The notes beneath the pieces are model-generated. The model was not told the DNA's origin. It searched no databases and saw only the letters and a list, made by a program, of their open reading frames with translations. A stretch of 64,000 nt of DNA from Plasmopara viticola (taxonomy: Eukaryota > Oomycota > Peronosporomycetes > Peronosporales > Peronosporaceae), in the NCBI GenBank assembly GCA_001695595.3, contig MBPM02000005.1:620001-684000 (forward strand). Reading direction: 5' to 3'. This document shows, one piece after another, positions 10,822 to 24,000 of this stretch; positions within the stretch are counted from its first letter, which is position 1, and each line of letters starts with the position of its first letter. Position numbers and translations under genes: made by a program.

Positions 10822-11811
10822 ATGGCGCGGAATGGCTCCAGCTCGTGGACAAAGAGATGGAAACGCTCTGACGTCGGCTGATGCTTTGGACGTCAATGTT
10901 GAAGATGTGGATGCGTGTCACGATGCGGTGAAGGACAAGTGCAAGGCTAGTCACCTCGCAGGGATTGCTGCGGCCGCCCTGACCGTCTTCGCGAACCGAT
11001 GGCAGTTCGACGGGAAGCAGGCGTTGAAAAAAGCTGCGCCGATTGCGTCGTTTGGTGGTTTGTAAAATAGATGTTCTCAGTGTGCAAGTGTCGTCACAAG
11101 GAAACACGAATTAGCGGAGGTAGAAGAGGAGGTGGGCAACCTCATAGAGCACGCTTGAAACGATTAGCGGATCTGAACAAAGTTTTCGATTGCAACAATT
11201 ATAAGAGAGAGCACGGCCTTTTTGAAGACCATTAGACATCCACAGGTTCAGATAATGACGTACAGAGAATTTTGAGGGCGACATCGTTCGAACAACAAGC
11301 AAAGGTCATCCCTGATGACGACATTGATGTGGTGTATGCCTACTTAGTTCGTGTGAGTTAGGGGGTTCGCGACGTCGAGACTGGGAAAGATGCTAAACGA
11401 CTTGTGTGCGTGAGTGGGCTGTTTGATGGAGATGTTTAGATTCTGGTCGAGAATTCTGTCCAAAAGAAACGACTTCATGGACACGGATTCTTCGAGTGTG
11501 TGATGCAACGCGACACGAAATGTTTATGCATTGTCGAGGCGAAGAGACGTAATATTCAGGCAAGCATAGCTCAGACTCTTGTCGGATGTGAAGTACTGGC
11601 GGACGTCGAAGGATTGAAAGAAGGATTTGACATTGTCACGAATTACAAAGAGTGCAAAGAGAGAATTGAACGGGACGAAGCAACGATGCAAACAGCGCAT
11701 GATGTTCCAATGCGAGCTTCTTTAAAGAGAATTGCAGGGAAGATTTATCTCATGATGTCAGAAGATTCACGATCAGCACCCTCATCCTCTATGAGAACAT
11801 TTTTTGTATAA
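10822..11811 (+). pseudogene. Crinkler (CRN) effector pseudogene 2, PD-(D/E)XK-like nuclease tail
   Basis: The N-terminal module is a paralogue of that in CRN pseudogene 1 (shared: NALTSADAL, SHLAGIAAAALTVFANR, APIASFGG). It is broken. A base is missing right after ATGGCGCGG relative to copy 1, a compensating change follows about 45 bp later, and a stop falls after FGGL at about 11065. Several stops (for example after LFEDH and LVRVS) interrupt the middle. The C-terminal part, 11500-11811, is open and reads RDTKCLCIVEAKRRN followed by QTLVGCEVLADVEG. The Asp (11512-11514), Glu (11536-11538) and Lys (11542-11544) fit the D-xn-ExK core of restriction-endonuclease-like folds found in many CRN tails. 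The gene is therefore a CRN with a different nuclease tail from copy 1. It is clearly non-functional as it stands. Confidence 0.75.
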
Positions 11812-12240
11812 GAGCATTTTTTTATAAGATCATACTATGAACCTCTTCGGAAAAGGTTAAGGTGACGCCCTTCTTCCAAGCGCGATGGCTAAATGCTCGC
11901 GCGCTTCGGGCAGGTGCTCTCGGGCATCTGCAGGTCCCTAACGAGTCTCACCCTCGACGCGACGGTCACCAGCACCAGGGCGCCACCTGGGCTCTTACCA
12001 AGTCAGAATTAAACAAAATAATGGAAGACCCTCACGACCTCGGTGGTGGCTGCACTGCCCGCCGAACGAGACTCGACGTATGCGGACACCACTCTATGCC
12101 GTGGACTAGCCAGACTGAGCCTAGCACGTGCATACCTTGGCAACGCGATAACGTAATACAATACAATACCTACTTGCCCTATCCGCAACGTTCGCCGACA
12201 CGTCACTTCTATGGAAATCCCTCCCGGGTTCTCCTAATCC
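11812..12240 (+). other. spacer between CRN pseudogene 2 and the LINE relic
   Basis: An open plus frame covers 11862-12392, but only its last third overlaps LINE sequence, and that in the wrong frame for the endonuclease. The first 250 bp are more GC-rich than their surroundings and may be a fragment of another gene or element. I could not identify it. Confidence 0.3.
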
Positions 12241-15200
12241 GGGGTATTATTGACTCAACTATTACATACAATCATGTACTATACGCCCAGGACATTGGGC
12301 AGATTTTTTTGAAAATTTGTCCCGTCATTTTGAAGAAAATAGTCACCATATTGTTCTGGGGAACTTTTACACCGTCGTTTCCAGTCAACTAGATCAAGCA
12401 CGAGATGGCAACATAAATCGTCTTGAAGGGCGCAATAAATTGCTTTACTGGATAAGTTTAATCCGTTTGGTCGACCCTTGGCGACTTCAAAACCCCGATC
12501 TCTAAGAATTTACAAGCTTCAACTCAATTTTAAGATTTGACTCTATTTTAGTCAGCTCTCATTTTTTTCACACGGGTTTCCAGGATATCAACCATAATTT
12601 TAGAGGCTTGGCTGAAATAGGCGACCATACCGAATTTTTTTTACTTGGTTGTTTGATCATCAAACCGTCAAAAAAGGAACCATGAAATGCCCAGTTTGGG
12701 AAATCCAGTTGCCAGTAGCCCAAGAATATTTACACAACTCAATAAATGAGTTAGTAAACTACTTTTGGGCTCCAAATTGAAATTACTACAATCCAGGGTT
12801 CCTTTTTGATGAACACAAATGAGTAGTTCCTGAAGAAAAAAAATAAACGCATGCGGGTGCTTGAAAATCTTCACCTAAAATTCAGCATTCGCACGCTCAA
12901 GAACCATCTCGTGTTCATCCGGACCAAAATACTATTGCAAAAACCCAACATAAGGAAAAAATGAATGAAAAAAATTACTAAATGTCCGAGCAAAAATTTA
13001 CCTCCGACTTGAAATCCACTGAGCGCTGCTCTAATGATTTCCTTCAGACCGCCAGCCACTTTTCGCAAGACGCCCATCACGGTCAATTTAATCGAAGACC
13101 CAAAGTCGACTTGTTTTTTTTTGTCGTTCTGGTTTGGAATTTACTGTTCGCCTTCGAATGAATTTGGCCATAGTTAACCAAAATGGGATCCTTAGAATCT
13201 GGTCCAAATTCTCCAAGACACTAAAGCGCGATTTACCTTGACGGATCAGGCTTATTTGGACAGCCCCTTCGCAACCTTTGAGTTTTATTGGGCGCTAACA
13301 CACACGGCAATCCATAAACAACTTCGGGACCGGACGGCCTTCCTGTTATATATTAAAAGACAGACCTACCCCTTTGGAGCAAAATATTGTTTGCTGCTCA
13401 ATTCCAAAGGAGAAAAAGGACTAAATTTCAGCGGAGGATCCAAGTCTTGCCTTAAATGACGATCGAAAACCAATTTCATTAATTAATGTGGACGCTAAAA
13501 TTGGGCCCAAAATTTTGGCCCATAGGCTCGGCCACTTATTGAGGAAATAACTTCACCCGGACGAATACGGATTTGTACCGGGTCGGGATATTCGCCACGC
13601 GCATTTACGGTTTCAAGCTTTGACCCAATTTTTTGGGTGCGAAAGTTCCCTGGCTGGCGCCGCTTTGCTAGATTTCGCTAAAGCCTTTGATTTTATCGTA
13701 TGGAACGCAGTTGATATGGTTCTAATTCACTATAAATTTGAGAACCGATTCCGCCGCTGGATACGAGTTCTCCCCTTACATCCCTGATGTTCAAGGACAA
13801 ACTACTTGACAGGTGCGGGGGTCCTTCAAGGGGACCCATTATCGCCAGCATTATTTGTGCTAGCCTTTGCTTAATTTTCTTCGAGTTCGTCTTCATGATT
13901 TTGGTCTTCAAACTCAATCGGCTACTCACTTGATTAATGATGTTAACTCAATTTGCGGCCCAACTCACTCAATGATTTGACCCATACAGTTATTTTAGCT
14001 TTACTGGTGGCTGCACCGGACTACTTCATGAATTCGCCATACCAGCTACTTAAAAGTGGTGGGGAATTTTGGTGAAGCTTCTGGTGTGAGTCTTAATACG
14101 GCCAAAACATTAATTCTTCCCTTTCGACCTTGGACTGAAAATGAGCCATTACGACAGAAGCTTCTAGCACGGGGAGTTATCGTGGTAGACAAGAATGCCT
14201 GCACAAAACCTTTTGGGTTACGGACCAACTCTTTCAGAATCTGGCCGACTCCAGCATCTTATCGTGAAATCGGAAAACCGGTGTTCGCTTTGGCTTCACC
14301 GCACAAAGACTTTACGAGGTCAAGTTGTAATTCTTTAACAAATTATTTTGCCCGTACTATGGTACACGGCCAGTATTTGTTATATTTCGTCCACTGGCTT
14401 TCAAAAGAATATCAACATATACGACTTATTATAAGCTTCATGTGTCATTTTAAGTCTTCCAACGCTCTGTCCCGCGAGGGGTGGTTTCTTCCAAAAAGTC
14501 AAGGTGGATCAGATTAAACGCCTATTTTAGGCTCCATTAACAGTCTTTTACTTCACATGCTGTTTTAAGTGATTTTACCTAGCAGGACACCGACTAATTT
14601 ACCATCCTGGGCGGGCCCAATTATTCGACTTTTCGATAAAGTAATTTCGCCTTTGGGACATGACTATGATATATTTCAAGCCCCAAGTTCTATCGACCCT
14701 GACCACGTTGTTTCACACGCTGGACAAGTCTTGGGTCTCATTGGCACTTTGTATCTCTTACATGGCACACCCAATTTCGCTAAAAACTTACAAAACAACA
14801 AGTCAAATTTGACAGGCTAATCACGCCTATTCTAAAAAATGTGGATGTTACCTACGGCAACTGTGGTAGCACTCTAGCCGGAGCTACAAGGCCACCGGGG
14901 TTGTTAAAACTATTAGCTACCCAAGGAATTTTTTAGGCCGGCGCATCTATTCACGGTGTGCCCAATACCTATTACAGCTACAAATCTTTCCCGTATTTTA
15001 CGCCAATTTGGCTCCGGGTGGCTTCCAGCGTGCATTCATGCGCCAATTTTTTGGACAAGGCTGGCTCTCCGCTGCATTCACTAGACCCTTATCCAATACG
15101 GCCTAGTCAAACGCCGAAGCTTTACGCCGCACATCAAACCTGGACTTTTGATACTTATGAAGTATCAGAGCTCAGTGTGGTTAAATTTTGACAAGTTGCA

Positions 15201-15840
15201 ATGAAATCTGATTCACCGACATTGTCCCTTTCTCGACTCGGCGTCTTAGGTAAACCTGATACGACTATGTAGACCAACTGGGCTGACATGTCTTGCCAGT
15301 CTACATCGATCTTCTTTATCGACTCCAGCACAGCGCTTTATTTCTCGATATCGTCTTCAGCATCTTACTGCTACAGCTTCAACCTGCCATAATGGCTGTG
15401 GAGTTTTGAGACCTGCCCCACACTTATTTTGGTTTTGCGAATTTGCGACTCAAGTTTGGTCCAAATGGCTCAGTGCTTTTCAAGGCTTTTTTCGGGCCAC
15501 ACTGAAATGGGAGTCAGTTCTTTTTTTTAAACTTGAGCCAACCGACCATGCCAATTCCCGTTACGGTCACAGTTCATTTGTACTTTTCCACATTGTGCGA
15601 GTAGTGGTTCTATGTTGCTTGTGGATGCACCGGAACGATATTCGCTTTCATGAGTTTCAAGCCAACATCATCGAAGATAACGCCCAGGTTGAGGCTGTTA
15701 TAGTGTTTCAGAAACAGCACTTCTATCAAGATTTATGCTGCAAAAGTTTGAGCCCTTTCAGTGCCAAATTGCGGCGATTACTTGAGTTGCTAGCCAGACT
15801 GCAATTTACTGCTAAAATTTGGCAATGAAGACTTGGTTCA
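12241..15840 (+). mobile_element. 5'-truncated, decayed LINE (non-LTR) retrotransposon
   Basis: The parts follow normal LINE order on the plus strand. First is the C-terminal half of an APE-type endonuclease (12290-12620): HHIVLGNFYTVV, LDQARDGNINRLEGRN, LVDPWRLQNPDL and IGDHTEF. Next is a linker (12680-13200). The reverse transcriptase follows: KPISLINVDAKIGPKILAHR at about 13470-13530, GFVPGRDIRHAHLRFQAL, LLDFAKAFDFIVW, and GAGVLQGDPLSPALF near 13810. Then comes the thumb, SGVSLNTAKTLILPFRPW at about 14080. A zf-RVT-like tail, HLFWFCEFATQVWSKW, lies at about 15420. The usual GDFN of the endonuclease is GNFY and the frame changes many times. I could not find the Y/F-x-D-D box. The upstream part, including any ORF1, is missing. 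Confidence 0.8.
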
Positions 15841-15918
15841 GCTATATAGTGCTTCGGCACGTTCTCTTTACGATAAAAATTAACTTGAAGCATTATTGCT
15901 CATAATTCCCTCAACAAT

Positions 15919-15949
15919 TCGGACGTAGCTACGGTACAGCTACGTCCGA
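15919..15949. repeat. 12-bp inverted repeat with 7-nt loop
   Basis: TCGGACGTAGCT at 15919-15930 and AGCTACGTCCGA at 15938-15949 are perfect reverse complements around ACGGTAC. The structure lies about 90 bp past the last recognisable LINE codon. It could be an element-end hairpin, a small fold-back element or a chance structure. Confidence 0.55.
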
Positions 15950-17399
15950 TTGAGCTTTTAGTGTCCTGAAAGAATTAATATGCATTAAGTTGTTGCTCGA
16001 ATGCATATGTGGGTGTCTAGAAAGATAGACAAGACGTATCTGTGGCCGCACAGCTTGTTAGCGCTTCTAAATAATAAATATACTCTTAAATGTTGCTCAT
16101 CCATCTTAGCAGCCGCCACAATTGGGTCTTATTCTAGTTGAGAGAATAATCCAATAAGCTCTTTGCTAAAGAAAGAGTGGGCTAAAAACAAGATGCTGTT
16201 TTTTTCAGTTTGCTTTTGGCAGCACCTTTTGAACAATTCAGCATTTTGGCTCCTCGTCCTCTCAAGATTTTTTACGCCTGGAATTAGTCGTACCCGATTT
16301 GCTAGTTGCTCCTGTTCGTGGTCACGGGCTAACCCGATCTAAGTCACAACTTACATACCGATTCGGTGGGACTACTGTCAAGGTAGCGATCTTTGCAGCT
16401 TTCCGCCACCCAGTATTACTGTCTCTCCAAATCTGCATTGGGCTACGCCAAGGTGTTGTCTTCCCCTAAGTAAGGGCTTTGCGTACCGACGTCTTATGGC
16501 TAGGTGTTGTAACGATTCCCTCGCGACAGTCCCTTCGGCATTTAGCGCAAGCTATCAACTTTCCAACTTTCCAGTCGTAATCTCCCCAAATTGCATCACC
16601 TGTCAGTTCTCGACCACGTCGGGATCCAATACTGATTTGGCTGCACCAATTGACCCATTATGAGAATAAAGAGATTTGGGTTCTTAGTCTGGATGTTCCT
16701 ATAAGAGTTATAGTTTGTATGCCTGCCGCGACTCCGAGTCCTCGAGTTAAAGTTAAAGCCTACTTTAGTATACTTTATACACGATCTGGATACCGAACAC
16801 TAGCAAGGCAACTTGCTATAACAGTATCTAGGCAGTTTGCTTAATAGTGTGAGAAAAAGCCAAGGGTTTACCCCAGAACTGAGCGAAAGCCATTCTTTCC
16901 TTCGGGCCCCACGCGAAGCCAAGTGTGCAATTTTCTTGCAGAATATCATGTAATGCTTAAAGCACGTATATTGTCGCCGTAAAATCGTGCTGAAGCTTTG
17001 GCTAATTCAAGCCAAGGTGTTTTAATCAAAGTGTCTTGGAAGAGTCTCCATGGTGCGCAAACATGATGAGCAGACTGCTCGGCACCATCGTCTACATCGA
17101 CTGAATACTGCCATCTTCCTCTCTCTCGTCACACATATCAATCGTTCTAAAATTAGCTTGTGCGACAAGATGGAAATAAGGGTATTCCTGAGTAAACTCT
17201 TCACAAGACAGAGACATGCGCCATCACCCGATGGTAAAAGAGTCACAAAGCACACTCCCCATTGCTTTAGTGATCCGGTTACAGAGCCCATCCGTTGTAT
17301 GTACCGAGGTTTGTCTTTCTAAGACTTCTACCTCTTTATCATGGTTTTCATTGCTTCATGACATCATTGACGAGGGTATCGCAGAACGAGTTCTAGTAT
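15950..17399. other. gene-poor stretch
   Basis: No supported gene was found. The frames at 16650-16844 (plus) and 17022-17291 / 17050-17322 (opposite strands over the same bases) show no family motif. Confidence 0.4.
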
Positions 17400-17850
17400 T
17401 TAAATAGCGCTCTGGGTTTGCCTGATTCTGCAGGAAGGCCAGTTGACAAGTCTTAAACCTTTTGGGTGTACGTCCCGGTGACGAAGCCGATTTGACAGCA
17501 TTGACGGCCGCTTCAGGCTTTTTCACAGTCTTGGCGTGCGATGAACAGCTTGAGTGCTTGTCGGAGCGCTCGCGGCGGTCTATGCATTTATCGAAAGATT
17601 GCCTGTAGGTTACCGGGCGGAGGAAAAAGTATGCTCGCGCCCCCTCTGTATGGTCTCGCTCGGGGCTTTTATTGCCTAAGCGACGCTTTGGCGAGCAAAC
17701 TCTTTTTTTTTTGCCTCCTCAAGCGCAGCCTTTTTAACACGCGCACTATTTGTCGCACGTGTAACTTCAGGCACAGATGGTGGCAGTGCTGCAGATGCAC
17801 CTTTGAAGGCGTTGAAAATTGGGTTGACCACAATAAATTACCCAGCTGAC
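17400..17850 (-). pseudogene. GC-rich unassigned coding relic
   Basis: The minus strand reads protein-like from about 17830 down: SAALPPSVPEVTRATNSARV, then KKAALEEAKKKSLLAKASLR, then a stop. After frame changes, KKPEAAVNAVKSASSPGR follows toward 17450. The composition is Ala/Lys/Ser-rich with a predicted helical segment. The GC content is above that of the flanks. I do not recognise the family. The open plus-strand frame over the same bases (17541-17849) is taken as its antisense shadow. Confidence 0.3.
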
Positions 17851-19639
17851 TGGTAGCCCATTTCTCTAATCAAGATGACCTGATTGACTTCTATAAATTC
17901 GAAAAAAGATGGTTAATACCCATTCTTCTTTTTCCTCGAATGTACTTCAAATATGAGAGTGAATAAGCCCTTACATAAAACCAGCTTTTTCTTTCCGACC
18001 TTAAAGAAATGATGTGCATCTCACCTTTACATACTAATTCGAAAAGCACCGTGATAGATAAAGTAGCGCATACAGTCACTCATCATAGGCTAAAGATAGA
18101 ATCTAAACACACAGACATTGTCATAAATGCATTAGTCTCTAAATTGCAATCTATTGCGCACTCTGGTCAAAACGCGTAAGCAGTTGTTTGCCGGAAGATT
18201 AGGTATCTCTTTGTACCCCTCCTCTGTAGAAGGCGTTGTGCGACCTAGATCTAGGACACTTTTTGACCATCGTAATAAGTTGAGGACATGGGTGGCCTGC
18301 ATCCGATATGAGGATACCCTTGAGTACTCTTTAGTACTTTAGCCACGATAGGTCAGCTGGAAACCCTATTTTGGGATTGAGTTGGCCTAAAGCCCGATCT
18401 TTAATCACCTTGGACAAAAAAATGTGCTCGTGGGCTTTAAGTACAATTTGCTCACTCGATGGGTCGGAGGCAACTTACTTTGAGATGACATGGCTTCGGC
18501 ATAATGCCAAGCCATGCACTGAACGCGTATGTCTGAGTATTGGCCTTTGCACGTCGCTCCTTCTTCCATATCGCAACGGCCTTCGGTCAGCCATGCCAGA
18601 ATCATTTTTACTATGTTAACGAGGTCAATTTAACGTTATTTTAAGAAGTTACTGGCATCGATGAAAGCGCCTTTGCTTTGCAACGAAGTCCACATTAAAA
18701 TGATGTTGACCTTTGTGTAATCGACAAATGAGAAAGCTTCTTATTCTACTTCATGAAGAGCAACTTCTTCGCCACCAAATGTACACTCTCGAGCCGGCTC
18801 TGGCGGTTGGACCGCGACTTTTTTCTGGTAGTCCCTTGACTTTTTTTGGCGATATAACATTTTCGTCAGAAGCCTCATAAAATTCGCAGTCGAAAGTGTC
18901 AGAAATCGCGTTAGGAAGTCACTTTTTGAGCAGTATCGCCAGGATCAGCCGGACGCTCAAAGTGCACAACCTTGCTTTACGTGATGTCTCAGCATTATGG
19001 TCGAATTAATGGCCATTCCAGCAGACGTATGGTCACTCGTACTCGCCTTACCGAAAGGACGGTAACAATTCGAAGCGTTGCAGAAGTTCATCATGACTCA
19101 TACAGACTCGAATTTGCAATCGGTTTCAATGCGTCCGTTGACGTCACCTTAGAAAGCTGGAGGGTGCACATCAAATTATTTGATTCAGAACAGTGAGAAC
19201 TCTGACGAAATGAGAATTCGTTTTAATCGTAGAAACTAATGTTGTTCTAGACCCAAATTATTATTATTATTATAATTAGAAGAAAACCAAGACATTTTTT
19301 TTTTGTTTTATTAAGTTTTTGAAAATTTTGGGCCGGTCTCTTGTCCTGCGAACTGCGTAAAGCCCACCCATTTTATTGCCAAGTTTTCGAGAAAAACATT
19401 GGTCTTCACGAAACACTTGAAAAGATAAGATTTTGCGAAGAGCTCTACTACTCAATCTGAATGAATAAAGCTTTAAGGAGTTAAGGTCATAATTTGACAT
19501 AACGTAAAGTATCTAGATGTGCAAAACGCATTTCTGAAAACTTATCCATAGAAAGCTTGTTCATTTGTTCTTACCCTTTGTATGTGGATGGTTTATTGTG
19601 GACATGGTCCCGATAGACAAAACAGCTTTCCTCAAAGCG
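17851..19639. other. gene-poor stretch
   Basis: Only short frames without motifs occur. A short TTA-rich run lies at about 19258-19275. If the gypsy relic to the right was once complete, its 3' terminal repeat would be in this stretch, but none was recognised. Confidence 0.4.
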
Positions 19640-21005
19640 CAACTGCACATCGCGATAGCTATTTCGTACTACCGTGTCAAGAATTATCGCATTCATAAGT
19701 TTTCACTTACTTGATTCCCAGTTATACTGGCCGGAAAAGGGCCAAACGCACCATCTTGCTTTGGCGACATTTGAACAGAACCATTCTCGTGCTACCAATA
19801 ACCTCCGGCAAGCCAAAGACAGCGTCAGGGATCAGACAATTTCAATAGCTTGCTCTCTGTAAAGGAGCTGCAATCTTGATTCGGCTCACAGGTCTTTACA
19901 CCCTTTGCCGCTTGCTTGTACATGAGGTATTGCAAAGATCAAAGAAAACACCTTTTTTGCCCAAAACATTGCTAATGGATGCATCATGTGCCTCCAGAAG
20001 CATATCGAGTTTCGAGTCTATGTTGTTCAGAAGAATGACACCGTTTAAAATTTGCAAAATACATCATGTTGTTAAGTAGATCGCCTGCTTTCTCTTAGCA
20101 ATGCAATTGTGATCGCTGTCAACAGATCCATCACTCAGCTTCGATTTCTTTGCATGCGATAAGGAACCACACTAAGGCTTTAGATTGGCATGCATAACAA
20201 ATTCGATCGTTAACAGAGCTATAAGACGTCTCATAATTTGGCCTGCAAAAGAGCTCGTCGACTGACATATTGATTTTACTAGGCTTGTGTTCGATGGAAA
20301 AAAAAATAATTTGCAAAAAATGCCAAACATTAGCCATATTTAAGGACCAATGCTGCGTTTTTGTACCCGTCCTCAAAGATGCATAGTCTGCATAGGTACA
20401 AAGAGCTTTATGCCCACTCGAAGCTACTCTAATGCGTACTTCTTGGCAAGTAACTCTATGTCATGAACGATACCGTCAGCCCAAGCAACCTGAAGTAGAG
20501 CGCGATTATTTGTTCATACGAATTATCATCAAATTACAGCAACGCGCAAACGATGACATAGTCGGAAGCATTGCAAACGACCCTAGTCGGCTTTGCTTCG
20601 CTTGCCGAGCTTGATAAATTTGACGGCTCAAAAACCACTCGATGTCTACTTCGAAAAATGGAGAAAAGCTTTACAATACCCGCATAACCAGCACTGATTT
20701 TGGCTAAGAGTTAGTCAGGCACATACCTTTTGGAATCTTGGTGCAGTCTAGGTCGTCATGGCTTCACTTTATCGAGATCTGCTTGAATTCCATGACTTTA
20801 TTTTAAACAGCTAAGGACTTAACCTTTTTTCGCCGCATAGACACATTCGCCAATATTGGCATTGAGTTCTCCATCCTCATACTTCAAAAACTTGCCTTAG
20901 AAGGCCTTAATAAGCCTATAGTCTCATGACATTCGTTGACTTTTCGGCGAAAAATACAACAGAAACCTTAGTTTGCTGTCACGAAAGTAGGCATCATCTA
21001 GTGAT
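19640..21005 (-). mobile_element. Ty3/gypsy retrotransposon relic (RT, RNase H, integrase)
   Basis: Reading the minus strand from 21005 down gives the end of the reverse transcriptase (LNANIGECVYAAKKG near 20860, then SHGIQADLDKVK near 20770). The connection domain follows (LLAKISAGYAGIVK near 20690), and then RNase H (VHDIELLAKKYALE near 20480). The RNase H end runs FSIEHKPSKINMSVDELFCR near 20290, matching the usual IEYKPGKxNVxADALSRR. After that come a zinc-binding integrase remnant (MYKQAAKGVKTCEP near 19910) and the integrase core start (AVFGLPEVIGSTRM, then QSKMVRLA, near 19800-19730). Stops and frame changes are frequent. The order and strand are those of a normal gypsy pol. It is non-functional. 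Confidence 0.75.
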
Positions 21006-24000
21006 GTAGAATTTGCCTATTTTACAAAGCTATACTAAGGGCAAATACAGAAAGGTAGGTAGTAATAAATCGGAAAAACATTGTATTTAGAAACATTTTC
21101 TCGAGTTACAATGCAATGCAGTCGCCAATCCTTCTACAACCGGTGATTGTAAACGGTCGCTAGACTACAAGAAAATGTGTCTTTCTTTTGTCATATACGC
21201 TATCAGGAATAAATTTTCTGCGCATTTAAAATACCGATTTATGTCCTCGCGACAACGTTGGGACGGAAAGAACCATCTATCGAATTTGTAAGACGAGCGG
21301 TTTACACTGCTAGGAAGTCATATCGATCGTAGTTGGCGGCTGGAGTTACCACTGCCGCCAAACAGCGTGTACGCGTTAGAGATAGAGCCAAATATCAGGT
21401 GTGACCGGATCACGCATTATCTTGCACAAAAAGCGCTCAAGATCTACGAGCAGAGTCTGTGTTTGGAGGCTCGGGCTTTACAGTGGTTGCCCCAACGGTA
21501 GCGTTTACTGTGGGGCCAAGCCAGTGAAGCTTTAAGATTGCACCTTTGATGAAGAAGGAATACAGAAGCTTCTTTATTGTTTTAAGAAGGCAGAGATAAA
21601 TATCAAGGCGTACTTAAATACAAAACATTATGCGCGCATTGTTCTAATCTATTTTAGTCGAAGACTAGAATCAAAGCTGGGCGCTTATCCTTGAAACGCT
21701 TCACTTGAGTGTTTTGTGTCCTGAAAATGCATAACATTTTACCTGAGAGCAGCATTCCTCCCGACGAGCTTTAAGTTACACCAGCAATCACGCTCCCTTA
21801 ATTGCAAGAAAGGGTGACGCAATCTTTATGAATATATATATGGAGAGAATTGACAACCCACATAATTAAGGCACTTTTTTCGAACAAGGCATGGTGACTG
21901 TATATATGTAGGCTCAAAAGGTGGGCCTGCCTCAAACTCAGATTTTAGAGTTCATGCAGCAGCGATATGATAGCGTTTTTATCTTCAAATATTTATTAGT
22001 ATTGTACAGCCATAGGCAGAATTGCTCTTCTGAGAGTGGACGAACAGTTCTACGTGCAGAAGGACCGTGAACATGATATGGAATAGTCTTGATGTATTTG
22101 AATGCTACCAAGAAAAGCAACATCTGCTGCTCTGCTGCTTTGACTGCAAATAAGAAGATTACAGTATTGATGCCCGCTCCAGAACAAGATGCAAACAAAG
22201 ACATTTTCATCACCCGAGTGCTTTGACAGAATTTACTATCTCACAGCCAGCTAAATGATGATTACCAAAAAAGCGCCCTACGGGGATAGATCTTGGTCCT
22301 CACGATAATTGTGTGGCTGATACAATCTATTCAACTAAGCCTCTGAAAGCTTGACATCTCTCAAAGGAGAGATAAGAAGCAGTGATAAATGGCTATGCAT
22401 GCTGGTGTGCGAAGGTATAGAAATCCGTTTTAGGTTTTTTGTGATTCGAGAGATTTCGCACACAGAAAGTGATTGCTGTCAACTAAATTAGATTAACCAG
22501 TATTTGTGAGAGATCATTAGAAATCGGTCAATTTAGTTCTAGCAGTGAGTGGAAGATTTTTAAACGTCGCTATCATTTAAAGAGACCTGGCTGTGAAATC
22601 CGAGGGATAATTTTCATGAAGTTGTGTCTTGTCCTTGACATGCGGGCCCTACTGCAGCTTGGCAGAAGAGGTACATAACACCAGCAATCCCTTCGAGAAG
22701 CTCGAAATTCGCATCGAATAGATGTGGGACAGTGTTTCGATCCATTCCAGAGACTTTGCGAGGACCCTGGCCAAATATGAGTTGATCCTGGGCGTGTCAA
22801 GGATAAAAAATTACGACCTCTGGATGATTGATGGGGTAAGGTCATACGTGTCACACACCCAATCCGGCGCAACAAAGCTGTGGTGAGTCACATGTTTTTA
22901 CGTCCGTACTGGTCCTTTGAAAAAGAGCCTAGCGAATATAATTCTGAGTATCATACATGGGGTGTCGGAGGTACTGAATATCGATTGAGGTTGACGCGAC
23001 AGCGTTTCTGAGACCCCATCTAGTGAATGTTATTTCCGCTCGTAGCACTGGCTACAGAAAAGGCTAAATATAGCGCTGTAAATTTGGGTATTATGTTCCA
23101 CAGGTGGCCGCCAACTGCGAGTAGAAATGAGTGAAAAGCGTTTTCGTAGGGCGGCAAGTCCCTTGAGAACGTAGCAAAGCACCACCATAGCGGGTAATAC
23201 AGCGTCGCTTCAAGAGCGATACAAAATTTTTGCCTGAGTGCTATAAACGATACGTCGCTGATAGAAAAATTGATGCACAGAAGTAGTTGCCAGTCGCTGT
23301 GTCACAGCAGAAGTGCTTTGATTGCAGGAGCTGCCGCAGATGTCAAAGAAAGTGAGCCTCTAAGAACTCGATTCTTGGCTAAATTAATGGCCAAATTATT
23401 CTTAACAAAAAAAGTGGTGCCCCTGAAGATGAAAGTCGAATTGGATGCATGAACAATTATTCTGCTGAAGACGAAGACGTCTCGCATTAGCTTTATAGGC
23501 AGCGTACGTTCTGACTTGGCACATAAATTATTCATGGTCTATGATGTTTTGTTCAGAAACCGACCATCAAACTAATCACTTATTATACGAGTTAAGCAGT
23601 TATCATCAGTATGCAGACCGGTACAAATACTGACAAAAAGCCTATCGTGCACCATGTTTGACATTTGAGCTAGAAGTTAAATTTTACTGCATCATGTAAC
23701 GGCCCGCTAGATCTACGCCCGCAAAGACTTAGCAAACATTAAGTCAAATAGAGGTAGGTACTTCTTCACTTTTGTACGGAAGAATGATCTATAATTACGA
23801 TAAACAAACAAGCAGCTGAGAGCGCAGCTGATTGGCCGAATGGAATGCAGCTTACCTCTGAAGATCAAATTGCTTTGGAGGGTGCCTCAGCACCAAATTG
23901 GTCTCTATATATAGGCTGCGTCAACAACAAAAATTGCGCCTGTGTTGTGAGCGACTGAACCAGAAATCATGCTCATTAGAGATCTGCTCGGTAGGGGAGG

